42,364 bases of DNA from Chloroflexota bacterium (GTDB lineage: Bacteria > Chloroflexota > Anaerolineae > Aggregatilineales > Phototrophicaceae). Positions 27,355 through 35,272 of the stretch are shown here, one piece after another. Position 1 is the stretch's first letter. The number at the start of each line of letters is the position of its first letter. The stretch is from assembly GCA_026707665.1 (NCBI GenBank), contig JAPOWK010000063.1, forward strand, positions 1 through 42,364, in the 5' to 3' direction. The translations under genes were made by a program, and so were the position numbers. The notes under the pieces are model-generated. The model was not told the origin of the DNA. It saw nothing but the letters and a program-made list of their open reading frames with translations, and did not search any database.

Positions 27355-28437
27355 ATGATTGAAGCCATATATGTTGATGATGAGCCAAAAGCCGCTCAAA
27401 CACAAAAGATCAAAGAATTTCTGACAAGCGATGATTTAAACTGCGAACTCCGAGATCCTCCCGCAGACATATCAGAGGCCTCGAAGTGGAATCCCGACAT
27501 ACTATTTGTTGACTACAATCTTGCGCATGCAGAAACAGAATTCGATGGCAGGCATATTTCATATAGTGGGAATTCACTCGCTACTGAACTGCGTAACAGA
27601 AGTCCATTTTGTCCAATCATTCTTGTATCCAGAGAGAATATACTCAGCGGACGGGGGTCGCATCTTACCACTAGCGGGAGTGATCTGGATCTGATCTTCT
27701 ACAAAAACGATATCATAAACCACCGGGATGAAACCCTACAGTACATTTTGGAGCTTCACGAAGCTTATATGCAGTTGAAGGAAATCAAGAACCTGCCGTG
27801 GTCAAAAGTCTTGGATAAACTAGGTGCCGATGAAGATGAACAAAGGAAGATTCGAGAAGCGTTTCCACCGGTTAGTAAGGGGCGTCGTTGGTATGTTCCA
27901 ACGACGATTGAATGGATACGCACCGTCCTGATTGGATATCCAGGAATCCTATATAACTCGCTTCATGCATCGGCGCGGTTAGGCATAACTGAACTTTCTT
28001 TCTTGTCTCCAGCCATACTGGATATCTTTGCTAGTGCTAAGTACAAGGGATTGCTCGCTGGATTTGGGGAAAGATGGTGGGCGGATCGTCTGGTAGCAAA
28101 GGCGACAGAAATCATAATCGAGGCAAACGTCGACGGTCCATTTTCAGTGGCTTTTGCAGAGGCTTACGAGCAGATGAGTCGAGAGAAACTAGAGCCATCT
28201 CGGTGCGTGTTTGATAACGAGCCTGTGGCGGATCAAGTTTGCTATATCCTTAAGAAGCCTGTGAAAAGAGATAACTCTATCGTGTATTATCCGGACTCGC
28301 GCCCACCGGTAATGGACCCAGCTAGGGTGTCAATCAAAGCAATTCAGGAGTCCGACGATTTTGATGAGGATTTGGTAGAAGCTAGTAGTTTCAGTGTGGT
28401 CAAAAGAATCTGGGACAGAGGAGAGCGATGCACATAA
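27355..28437 (+). CDS. receiver-domain response regulator with novel C-terminal domain
   Basis: A 360-aa protein with an AGGA ribosome site overlapping the previous stop. Residues 1-125 are a complete phosphoreceiver: acidic pair Asp8/Asp9 in 'YVDDEP', phosphoacceptor Asp53 in 'ILFVDYNL', Ser92 in 'IILVSRE' and Lys117 in 'IFYKND'. It carries an insertion around 60-72. The remaining 230 residues do not look like a DNA-binding, GGDEF or known enzymatic output. Visible segments are 'KGRRWYVPTTIEWIR' and 'ERWWADRLVAKATEII'. The output is therefore probably a protein-protein or enzymatic effector I cannot name. The stop overlaps the start of the next gene. Phosphotransfer from the adjacent kinase-like protein is the natural inference. 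Confidence 0.75.
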   Translation: MIEAIYVDDEPKAAQTQKIKEFLTSDDLNCELRDPPADISEASKWNPDILFVDYNLAHAETEFDGRHISYSGNSLATELRNRSPFCPIILVSRENILSGRGSHLTTSGSDLDLIFYKNDIINHRDETLQYILELHEAYMQLKEIKNLPWSKVLDKLGADEDEQRKIREAFPPVSKGRRWYVPTTIEWIRTVLIGYPGILYNSLHASARLGITELSFLSPAILDIFASAKYKGLLAGFGERWWADRLVAKATEIIIEANVDGPFSVAFAEAYEQMSREKLEPSRCVFDNEPVADQVCYILKKPVKRDNSIVYYPDSRPPVMDPARVSIKAIQESDDFDEDLVEASSFSVVKRIWDRGERCT

Positions 28438-29186
28438 GCAATGTTAGGGAGAATCTTGATAAGATCCGGAGGATTTATAGGAGAACAGGCACAGATATAC
28501 TCGGCGGCACCGCGAAAGATGTGCTCGATGTTGCAGAGGCACGTGCCGTAGCCATGTGGGATGAATTCAAGCGCGACAAAAAGCGTAATCCTGATTGGGG
28601 CTATGATATATCGGAAGCTGCTCCCCTTCGTTTTAAGCCAAGCCGAGTCTTAAAGGATGCCATTGTTGATGTGTACTGCAAGATACGGTGGTCGGAAGAG
28701 AGCAGTGTGCCATGCAAACAGGACATCAAAGTACGTGTCTGGAGCGAAGATAGCAGCATTATCTATCGTTCTGATCTCGACTCAGAATGTGTTGAAAAAG
28801 AATTAACCGACCCGGCGAGAATACAACCAGGGCGCGTAATTTCCCGGTTCCACTTCGATCGTGCGAATCTTTCTAACGGCTCAAGAAGACAATATCATCC
28901 AGAGTTCCACGTGCAGATTGGTGGCATTCCAGGAAGCCATGAGCTTTGCTGGCACCCAAAGGGGTTTAATTTGCCACGCATCCCGTATCAACCTATGGAA
29001 CTACTGATGACGTGTCAGCTCGTAGCAATTAACTTCTTTCCTGCGGAGTACGGGGATATTGCAAAAGAACCCGACTGGAAAGACCAGCTACATTCAACTC
29101 AGAAGTTAATCTTGTTGGACTATTATCAACTGTGTAGGGACACTATTTGGCAGAAAGACTCGCTTTTGGACCGGTTGCGCGCATAG
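28428..29186 (+). CDS. unknown 252-aa protein, third gene of the receiver operon
   Basis: Starts at ATG 28428 inside the end of the receiver gene, with AGAGGAG four bases before it, so it is translationally coupled. No family is recognised. The protein is soluble, mixed alpha/beta. Conserved-looking clusters are 'SRFHFDRAN' (about 143-151), 'YHPEFHVQIGG' (about 159-169) and 'LPRIPYQPMELLM' (about 185-197). The His/Asp/Glu spacing could be a metal-dependent or nucleotide-processing site, but this is only an impression. It could be the effector of the module, its regulator or a chaperone. The convergent methyltransferase gene ends 3 bases beyond its stop. Confidence 0.65.
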   Translation: MHISNVRENLDKIRRIYRRTGTDILGGTAKDVLDVAEARAVAMWDEFKRDKKRNPDWGYDISEAAPLRFKPSRVLKDAIVDVYCKIRWSEESSVPCKQDIKVRVWSEDSSIIYRSDLDSECVEKELTDPARIQPGRVISRFHFDRANLSNGSRRQYHPEFHVQIGGIPGSHELCWHPKGFNLPRIPYQPMELLMTCQLVAINFFPAEYGDIAKEPDWKDQLHSTQKLILLDYYQLCRDTIWQKDSLLDRLRA

Positions 29187-29189
29187 GAA

Positions 29190-30860
29190 TCATTTGAGTT
29201 TGGTGGCCGTTGCAATTTCAACAAGATCCCGTCGTGTCTCCTCCACTTTCTGCATCATGTCTTGATCGAATTCAAGAATCCGAGACACAACACTATCAAT
29301 AGAGCGCCTGCCTGATTTCGGGTCCTGGATGAAGTGCTCATAGCTTTGTGCAAGCATGCAGCGCTGTTTATCATTCAGGCGGAAAGCATCAATGATAGGC
29401 ATTCCTTTTATCTCGCCGGAGTTCATATTGTACGTCCCACCACCATAGACTTGAGCATGACAGCGGAATAACACTTCGGCCACTGTGCTGTTTAGGATTG
29501 CAAGATAAACTCGGGGATCAATCGTTTCATGTGGCACAAATTCGATGAATAGCTCGCCAGGAACGTATTGCGCCCGATTCCAGTAGACTGCGAAATCTCT
29601 GTATACAAGTCTGGGAATAAGTATTTCGGCACGGCCGCGGGCCTCGAGCCGGGTACGAAGATCGTACCAGTTCTGTCGACTGGCTTTCTGTATTCGCGGT
29701 TTCTTATGGTAGCCGACAACTTTTCGGCCTTTGCCTCTAATTGGTACGGTCTCAGTTTCGCCGGCCTCAATGTACTGTAGAGCGTGTGTTCCGGTCAGTT
29801 TCTCTTTCGATTCCGAACAATAGAATAGATAGAATCTGACCTCACACTCTTTCGAAATGACTGGATAGTCATGGTATTGAGATGACTGCGCTAACGGCGC
29901 GAGGAATCGGTCTTCAATGTTAAGCGCGCGTGCCATATCGCTGGTTAAGACGAAAAAAGCTTTAGCCAAGGTCTGGTGACCAATTTGCGCGCGTGCTATT
30001 TTGCTAAGCGGTGTGAACAAGCTGTGAGCTGTTATGTCATCGTACAGTTCAGGAGCTTTGAAATGAATACTCCAGATACTCTCTGGTACCAAAAGCTTGT
30101 TCGGCACGAAAATCTGTTGAATATCCTTGTGGGCTGTTTCACGATGCAGATGCCTAGGCAAATCATCAAAGCGCAGCCCGTTCTTTACACGGATGAATTT
30201 GCAATGCCACCTTTCCTTGGTGTGCGCCTTAGTTGCTAGGAGTAGCACGGGTTTGACCTGTGCATCGTCAAAGACAGGTCGATCTATGCTGATCAGCCGC
30301 TCAATCGTGAATTCTTCAAGTAGACGTTGCTTTAGTATTTTGCCGTAACCGACATTTAGCCAAGAGTCAGCAGTAATGACCGCAAGCCTGCCTTCTTGTC
30401 GGAGAAACTGTATAGACCGGAGCAAAAAATATACATATAGATCCGTGAGCCGTGAAACGTTGTTTCTATCATCTTCATCTGCGAGTACGCTCTGTCGAAT
30501 GGTATCTACATTATTAAGTTCATATCGGCGTACATATGGCGGGTTGCCGATCACAGCATCTACACTTGTAAGGGTTGTCTTGAAGAAATCGCCCTTTGAG
30601 ATATTGGGGAATGAAACTCCTCTGGAGGTTGCTAACAAGCTGAAGTCGGACCAAGCTTCATCGTCAATTTCCGCACCGTAAATCTGCTGGGAAGCATCGT
30701 GGGCATCGCACCCTAACGCTTGCAACCGGTTGTGGGCTTGAAATACAAATACACCGGGCCCGGTGCCTAAGTCGAGTACTCTATCCTGTGGCGACTGAAT
30801 AGCCCAATTGGCCAGGAATTCCGCGACTGGTTCAGGGGTGTATATCCGACCGTTGTTCAC
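29190..30860 (-). CDS. Eco57I-like DNA N6-adenine methyltransferase (556 aa)
   Basis: Starts at GTG 30860. The N-terminus 'GRIYTPEPVAEFLANWA' is the usual lead-in of class I adenine methylases. Motif I is 'VLDLGTGPGVFVFQ' (28-41), an acidic 'YGAEIDDEAW' follows (61-70), and motif IV 'VIGNPPYVRRYE' has the NPPY tetrad at 106-109. About 300 C-terminal residues should hold target recognition. It has no nuclease or helicase domain. It is convergent with the GHKL/receiver operon, with only 3 bases between stop codons, which suggests that the two arrived together. It may modify self DNA for that operon, or be the methylase of an incomplete restriction system. A TATACT at 30911-30906 could be its -10 box. 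Confidence 0.85.
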   Translation of the reverse strand: MNNGRIYTPEPVAEFLANWAIQSPQDRVLDLGTGPGVFVFQAHNRLQALGCDAHDASQQIYGAEIDDEAWSDFSLLATSRGVSFPNISKGDFFKTTLTSVDAVIGNPPYVRRYELNNVDTIRQSVLADEDDRNNVSRLTDLYVYFLLRSIQFLRQEGRLAVITADSWLNVGYGKILKQRLLEEFTIERLISIDRPVFDDAQVKPVLLLATKAHTKERWHCKFIRVKNGLRFDDLPRHLHRETAHKDIQQIFVPNKLLVPESIWSIHFKAPELYDDITAHSLFTPLSKIARAQIGHQTLAKAFFVLTSDMARALNIEDRFLAPLAQSSQYHDYPVISKECEVRFYLFYCSESKEKLTGTHALQYIEAGETETVPIRGKGRKVVGYHKKPRIQKASRQNWYDLRTRLEARGRAEILIPRLVYRDFAVYWNRAQYVPGELFIEFVPHETIDPRVYLAILNSTVAEVLFRCHAQVYGGGTYNMNSGEIKGMPIIDAFRLNDKQRCMLAQSYEHFIQDPKSGRRSIDSVVSRILEFDQDMMQKVEETRRDLVEIATATKLK

Positions 30861-30905
30861 AGGATTACAACTAACATCAAACCTCTATAAACTAAACACA
30901 CGGTG

Positions 30906-30911
30906 AGTATA
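30906..30911 (-). promoter_or_regulatory. candidate -10 box of the 556-aa methylase
   Basis: Minus-strand TATACT about 46 bases upstream of the GTG start. No good -35 is visible. An imperfect palindrome around CAGAGTCTCTG (about 30914-30924) overlaps the spacer and could be a control site. Confidence 0.3.
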
Positions 30912-31144
30912 GCAGAGTCTCTGCTCAGAGTGTGAGTTGCCACGTGTATCCTGACAGAAGCTGGTAGAAGCGTGATTGCTGCAGTGACTTAATCGCCGAT
31001 GATATTCTACACAGCTTTCGCTCGAATGTGCCCTGCAGAGTAGTTTCCCTAAAATAGTAAGTAAATAGGGCTTTACTGACAGCGAGAAATGACAAAAAAT
31101 GCCATAATAAAGGCCTGCGTCAGCGCGATTGCCCAGGACCAAAT

Positions 31145-31517
31145 ATGAACGATGAAGAGCGAATGAAACTGCTCAATGCCGCCTTCGATGCCATGAGCGA
31201 AGGGCTGACCGAAGATGAGCTAGCCGATATGACCAGCGCCATGGCCGGCGCTATCGCGATCAGATCCAGGCGCTGGCGCGGGAGAACGGTGTCATGTCTC
31301 TTTATGTCTTTGAGGCTGGTCCTAAAGAGGGCGCGCGCCGAAGCGGCCATTTCTGTTTCGTGGTACGCACTGGCACTAGTTATCGTTTGCCGAATCATAT
31401 CCGCCTCTACGAAGAGCTGCAGGAATTGCTGGGCTGTGCGCGCCCGATGTCATCGATGCCGGCTACTACCGCGCCGATGATCTCGAGCTCTACAGGGAAC
31501 GATGGGTCGAGATATAG
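31145..31517 (+). pseudogene. small hypothetical gene broken by two frameshifts
   Basis: The sequence reads well in three consecutive frames. First comes ATG 31145 with 'MNDEERMKLLNAAFDAM' and 'LTEDELADMTSAMAG'. Near 31240 the sense moves by -1 to 'YRDQIQALARENGVMSLYVF' and 'GHFCFVVRTGTSYRLPNH'. Near 31443 it moves by -1 again to 'DVIDAGYYRADDLELYRERW' and stops at TAG 31515. Joined, it would be an approximately 123-residue soluble protein of unknown family upstream of the integrase. No slippery heptamer is seen at either point, so decay by two single-base losses is likelier than programmed frameshifting. Sequencing error cannot be excluded. Confidence 0.6.
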
Positions 31518-31589
31518 TGCCCCGCCATCTGATGTTAGGCCGGCCGCAGCAACTGATCTGCTGACAATAGCGCCCTTGGGGGGACCTAT

Positions 31590-32576
31590 ATGCCGGAAAA
31601 TGCCAAGACCATCACGACATTCGCCACCGCCGGCGGGCCCATGGCCGTGCACGGCGGGACCAGCGGCGATCTTTTCAAGACGGCGGTCTTTATGGTCCTG
31701 CAGAGCATCGGCGAATCATCTCGCCGAGTGTATCTCCATACCTATTACCAGTGGTGGACCTTCGCCGAGCGCCAGGGACTCGACCCCCTCGATCTCAGCT
31801 ACGAGCATATCCTGGCCTTCTTGCAGCGGCGCGATATCGCCCACGCCACCCGCCAGTCCTGGAAAACCCATATGCTGCGCTTGCTCGACTGGCTGGAGGA
31901 ATCCGAGGCCAAGGGCGACTGGTATGGCAAACAGCGGCGCCGCGTGCTCAAGTTCGTCAAAGTCAAGCGGATGGAAGAAGAGCGCGGCGGCAGCCGCAGC
32001 CAACGCGCCCTGAACTGGAGTCAGGTCGTGCGCCTGCTGGATGTCTGGGCCGACGATCCGCGACCGGTGGGCATTCGCAACTACGCCCTGCTGCGCCTGA
32101 TGATCTACACCGGCCTGCGCCGAGCCGAAGTGGCGACGCTGCGCTGGGACGATATCAGCTTCGGAGACCAGACCGTGACGGTCAGGCACGGCAAGGGCGA
32201 CAAACGCCGGATCGCGGCCATCGCCGATAAAAGCGATGACACCATCAATGCCTTATCTGCCTTGCGGGAAGCGCAAGCAGGCGCCTGCGACTGCATCTTC
32301 CCGGCCATGACCGTCGGGCGCAATCCGAAATTTGTCTCCGATAGGCCCATGAGCGCGCAGACCATTGTGCGCCTGCTCAAGCTCAGCAGCCAGCGCGCCG
32401 GCATTGGTCACCTGTCGGCACATGATCTGCGCAGGACGCATATCACCCTGGCACTGGACCGAGGCGCCCCGCTACAGGATATGCAAGCCCAAGCCGGTCA
32501 CGCCAATCCTTCCACCACGCTGCTCTACGCCCAGCCCGCCGATGCCAAGGACCGGCGTACGCGGATTGCCTTTTGA
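31590..32576 (+). CDS. tyrosine recombinase / integrase
   Basis: A 328-aa XerC/D-like integrase preceded by a GGGGGGA ribosome-site-like run. The N-terminal SAM-like core-binding domain (about 30-130) leads to a catalytic domain with all expected residues: Arg177 in 'TGLRRAEVATLRW', Lys202 in 'RHGKGDKRR', His278 and Arg281 in 'SAHDLRRTH', His304 in 'AGHANPSTTLLYA' and nucleophile Tyr313. It looks intact and active. Integrases of this size drive site-specific integration of plasmids, genomic islands and integron-like elements. Its place beyond the replication, partition and defence block fits a mobile element end. No tRNA gene or clear attachment repeat was seen beside it. Confidence 0.85.
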   Translation: MPENAKTITTFATAGGPMAVHGGTSGDLFKTAVFMVLQSIGESSRRVYLHTYYQWWTFAERQGLDPLDLSYEHILAFLQRRDIAHATRQSWKTHMLRLLDWLEESEAKGDWYGKQRRRVLKFVKVKRMEEERGGSRSQRALNWSQVVRLLDVWADDPRPVGIRNYALLRLMIYTGLRRAEVATLRWDDISFGDQTVTVRHGKGDKRRIAAIADKSDDTINALSALREAQAGACDCIFPAMTVGRNPKFVSDRPMSAQTIVRLLKLSSQRAGIGHLSAHDLRRTHITLALDRGAPLQDMQAQAGHANPSTTLLYAQPADAKDRRTRIAF

Positions 32577-32692
32577 AGTGAGTGCCTGGGCGCATTCTGC
32601 AGCCCACTGCAATCTTATCTAACAATTTCTTGCCGCGTCGTAGTGTATAATGCTTCGCGCTCGCTTGCAGATATCTGGGGAACGGCGAATTA

Positions 32693-32946
32693 ATGAGCAA
32701 TGAAACTCGGCCATGGCTGGATGGCGTTGATGGTGAAGAAGCTGTTGAACTGATCGAGTCCAAGGCGGAAATAGCATCGACTCCGAGTCGGTGCTCGAAA
32801 TGTGTCCTGAGTTCAGCAAACGCCATAAATCACTTTACTCGACCCGGACAGTTCAAAATTTCATCAATGTCCGGCTGCGACAGAATGTACTACTCTCCTT
32901 CCGCACTCGCTCATCTACGTTTGAATCTTTTCGCAACTCTTGCTAA
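32693..32946 (+). pseudogene. frameshifted small gene behind a TATAAT promoter
   Basis: A TATAAT at 32646-32651 and GGGGAACGG-like ribosome site precede ATG 32693. The first about 26 codons read as a natural acidic protein ('WLDGVDGEEAVELIESKAE'). After about 32770 the sense continues one frame lower with 'DSESVLEMCPEFSKRHKSLY' and 'TVQNFINVRLRQNVLLSF', ending at TAA 32944. The reconstructed product is about 84 aa and of no recognised family. Its 3' end overlaps the end of the convergent 511-aa gene by about 36 bases. I read it as a recently broken gene; the first frame could also be translated as a 97-aa product. Confidence 0.4.
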
Positions 32947-34446
32947 CAGAGCATCACGTGCAGCGGTCAACATTGGCAACTCGTGAATTTTCTCCCTACC
33001 GGAAACTGCGGAAGATATGTTGCGAAAAGCAAGCGTCCTACTTATGTCTTCAGGATTATGATCAGCGGCACGTTCAAGAAAATCGGATAAGCTCAGGTCG
33101 CTGTTGAGAATATCGCCCAACATGATTTCCAAGTCGTCCACACATATCACAAAGATATTTGACAGTGGAATGACCTCCCTGTTGTCGTGCTGCGAGATGA
33201 TTCGGTCAATTTCGTCCGACGCGATAAAATCATGGAAATTCTTGCCGTTTCCGAAATACATATCTTTGTACGTTACGACAAGCAAGAAATTCCGTTGCGT
33301 TCCTAGCGAGCAGCCGTTGACACTTGTTTCTTTCTCTAAGGTGGAGGCGACATCATAAGCTTGCTCAATAGCTTTTAAGACAGAGGTCTCGCTCTCATTT
33401 CGTAGTGTGCCGGATCGTCTGGAAACCGTTCCTTTCCATGATAACGCTACTCCTTTCACTTCAATGAAAATGTTGTTTCCCTTGTCAACGGCAAGAAAAT
33501 CAACCAGCTTCTGACTACCACTTGCGTTTAAGTGATCTCTCAGGTCATCTTCTGTAAATAAGGGGCATTTCAGCACAGTAAGCGCCTCGTGGACGTAGTT
33601 TCCAAACCAGGTGCCGAATCTGTTCATGAAACGTTCTTTGGTTCGCTGGTCCCGCAAAATGTCGTACACGATTGAAGATAACGAAACACGTAGTGCGTGC
33701 GGCGAAATTACTATAAACTTCTCTCTTGCCTCAACAAGCGGATACCTCAAAAATGGTGTCTGCTCATGGTATTCTGACTCGACACCTTGGTACGCTTTAG
33801 GTTTAGCATCGTCGGTTTGCTGCAACCAAGCTTGCAACGCTGGAACAGTAGATGAAACAGCTCGCAGCCAAAGCGAGATATTCTCCTGTCCAACCGACTC
33901 AAATAGCTGCGAGAAGGTCGAAACAGTAACGTATCGATTTTTGTCTATCTCGAAGTAGGAGAATAGACAGTATGAGAGATCTAGAAAGTCATCAAGGTCT
34001 ACACCAACGGATTCTTCAAAGAGCTTTCGAATTCTATGAGTTTGTTCAAGATTTGCGAACAAGCGAGCCTGTCGTCCCCAACCTAGAAGAATACTCTCCT
34101 TGCGCTGAAACCAAAACTGCTGTACACACGACGCCCGATAAGTGAAGTACAAATCTCTTCGGGTAGAAAGTGGAAACACTTGCTCAGATAAGTTTTTCAA
34201 GTGGTCGAACAGCGCGTTGATGTGATTATCGGCTACAGGGACGAAACTCTGCCTCTCGCGAAAGTCGCCGAATCGGATAATCCACTTGAATATCAACAGC
34301 GAATGCCAGGGTTCATACCATCGCATGTAGTCAACGTCGGTGGCTCGTTTATCGTATAGCCAATGCTGGAGGTAGTTCGTCAATTCATAGGCTTCATGTT
34401 GTCTAATTTTTGCTTTGATTGTTTCGAAGGTTTTGTTTGCATCCAT
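32911..34446 (-). CDS. PD-(D/E)XK nuclease-like hypothetical protein (511 aa)
   Basis: A 511-aa soluble protein from ATG 34446. Residues about 280-335 contain a plausible PD-(D/E)XK core: 'YVHEALTVL' (Glu287 on a helix), 'QKLVDFLAV' (Asp316) and, after a short turn, 'NIFIEVKGVAL' (Glu329, Lys331). This D-x12-E-x-K arrangement on adjacent strands is characteristic of restriction-like nucleases. The N-terminal about 270 residues are helical, rich in Trp/Phe/Tyr, and unrecognised. The C-terminal about 175 contain 'FLLVVTYKDMYFG' and 'IFVICVDDLEIML', suggesting further beta strands. It is AT-rich and stands alone next to the integrase, in a defence-rich region, so a single-gene or stray-partner anti-phage nuclease is the leading inference. 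Activity is unproven. Confidence 0.6.
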   Translation of the reverse strand: MDANKTFETIKAKIRQHEAYELTNYLQHWLYDKRATDVDYMRWYEPWHSLLIFKWIIRFGDFRERQSFVPVADNHINALFDHLKNLSEQVFPLSTRRDLYFTYRASCVQQFWFQRKESILLGWGRQARLFANLEQTHRIRKLFEESVGVDLDDFLDLSYCLFSYFEIDKNRYVTVSTFSQLFESVGQENISLWLRAVSSTVPALQAWLQQTDDAKPKAYQGVESEYHEQTPFLRYPLVEAREKFIVISPHALRVSLSSIVYDILRDQRTKERFMNRFGTWFGNYVHEALTVLKCPLFTEDDLRDHLNASGSQKLVDFLAVDKGNNIFIEVKGVALSWKGTVSRRSGTLRNESETSVLKAIEQAYDVASTLEKETSVNGCSLGTQRNFLLVVTYKDMYFGNGKNFHDFIASDEIDRIISQHDNREVIPLSNIFVICVDDLEIMLGDILNSDLSLSDFLERAADHNPEDISRTLAFRNISSAVSGREKIHELPMLTAARDALLARVAKRFKRR

Positions 34447-34506
34447 TCGGCCGTCCTTTCAGCGTCGAGCTCGGTTCCGAGCATCGTACTTCAAATGCGT
34501 CAGCGA

Positions 34507-34743
34507 TCAACCTGGTAGCTTATCCGGTCGCCGCTCGCCCTCGCTGCCGGTCCAGCATAATGCGGATCCAAACAGGATATCCACGATCAAAACAACCACC
34601 GCAATCACATCCTGACCCCCGAGCACCAGCCAGATATCCAGCGCCATCAGGAAAAGGACCGGTATCCAGATCGCACTTCTCAGGGCTGGCGCGCCCGGTC
34701 GTCCGTCGTGGCGGTAAACGCTGACAGCGAACTCCTGATTCCG
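34507..34743 (-). pseudogene. remnant of a small two-helix membrane protein lacking a start
   Basis: The minus strand is open from just after a TGA at 34746-34744 to TGA 34509-34507. It reads clearly as protein: 'EFAVSVYRHDGRPGAPALR', then two hydrophobic helices ('AIWIPVLFLMALDIWLVL' and 'VIAVVVLIVDILFGSAL') and a charged tail. No ATG, GTG or TTG precedes the first helix. The only ATG (34647) lies inside it and would give 46 aa. An ATG just upstream (34749 region) is in another frame. The 5' end has therefore been lost or shifted. The family is unknown. Confidence 0.5.
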
Positions 34744-34794
34744 TCATATGGCGAAATGATCCACGGCATCACATCTACGTTATGAGGCGGCCTG

Positions 34795-34808
34795 CGCGAA
34801 TATTCGCG
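34795..34808. promoter_or_regulatory. 14-bp perfect palindrome upstream of toxin-antitoxin pair
   Basis: CGCGAATATTCGCG is fully self-complementary and lies about 60-80 bases upstream of the antitoxin-like start. A TATACT occurs at about 34843-34848. Toxin-antitoxin operons are commonly repressed through such palindromes, so this is a candidate operator. Confidence 0.4.
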
Positions 34809-34870
34809 ATAATGACCGCAGTGCTGATTTGAATTGATTAACTATACTATCTCTGCTAATATCACCATAG

Positions 34871-35272
34871 ATGCGGAGAATGGAATGCGACATGCACAGA
34901 ATGTTCTATATCTACGAGGCGCACAAAGACCAGCCGATGGATCAGTGGGTGCTGATGAAAGCCTACGTTCGTCCCAGTCACGTCTCGCGCTGGCTAAAAA
35001 AGGCGCCGCAAACGCAAATGAGGGTGGAAGTGCGCGATGGCGATCAAAATGCGATTCTCGGTTCATATGAAGCTGAGGAATGGCTGCGCATGGGCGAAAC
35101 CATTGAGCGGCGAAACATGATGCTTGACAACAAGCGGCGTCACGAAGAGCGAGGGGCGGACAAGCCAAGGCGTAAACGTCAACTGACCGAATTACGCGGC
35201 TTGGGCAAAGAAATCTGGGCTGGCATCGATGCGCAAGAATATGTGAATGAGATGCGCGACGAGTGGCAGTGA
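34871..35272 (+). CDS. antitoxin-like protein with a VapB-type tail and unusual N-domain
   Basis: A 133-aa protein (ATG 34871; ATGs at 34880 and 34892 are alternatives). The last about 35 residues, ending 'GKEIWAGIDAQEYVNEMRDE', look just like the toxin-binding tails of VapB/AbrB-type antitoxins. The first about 95 residues ('FYIYEAHKDQPMDQWVLMK', 'VSRWLKKAPQTQMRVEV') are not an AbrB, RHH or Phd DNA-binding domain that I recognise. Either this is a new antitoxin class or a VapB tail has been fused to an unrelated gene. Its stop overlaps the start of the PIN toxin, so the two are co-translated, as antitoxin-first operons are. Confidence 0.65.
   Translation: MRRMECDMHRMFYIYEAHKDQPMDQWVLMKAYVRPSHVSRWLKKAPQTQMRVEVRDGDQNAILGSYEAEEWLRMGETIERRNMMLDNKRRHEERGADKPRRKRQLTELRGLGKEIWAGIDAQEYVNEMRDEWQ

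Noticed and set aside
24962..29186. Detocs three-gene defence system
   Set aside because: Detocs has a sensor kinase, a stand-alone receiver-type buffer and a receiver fused to a known effector. Here there is one receiver protein, a double-ATPase kinase-like protein and an unrelated third gene.
31716..32189. 157-codon minus-strand frame inside the integrase gene
   Set aside because: It lies wholly antisense to an intact tyrosine recombinase with all catalytic residues.
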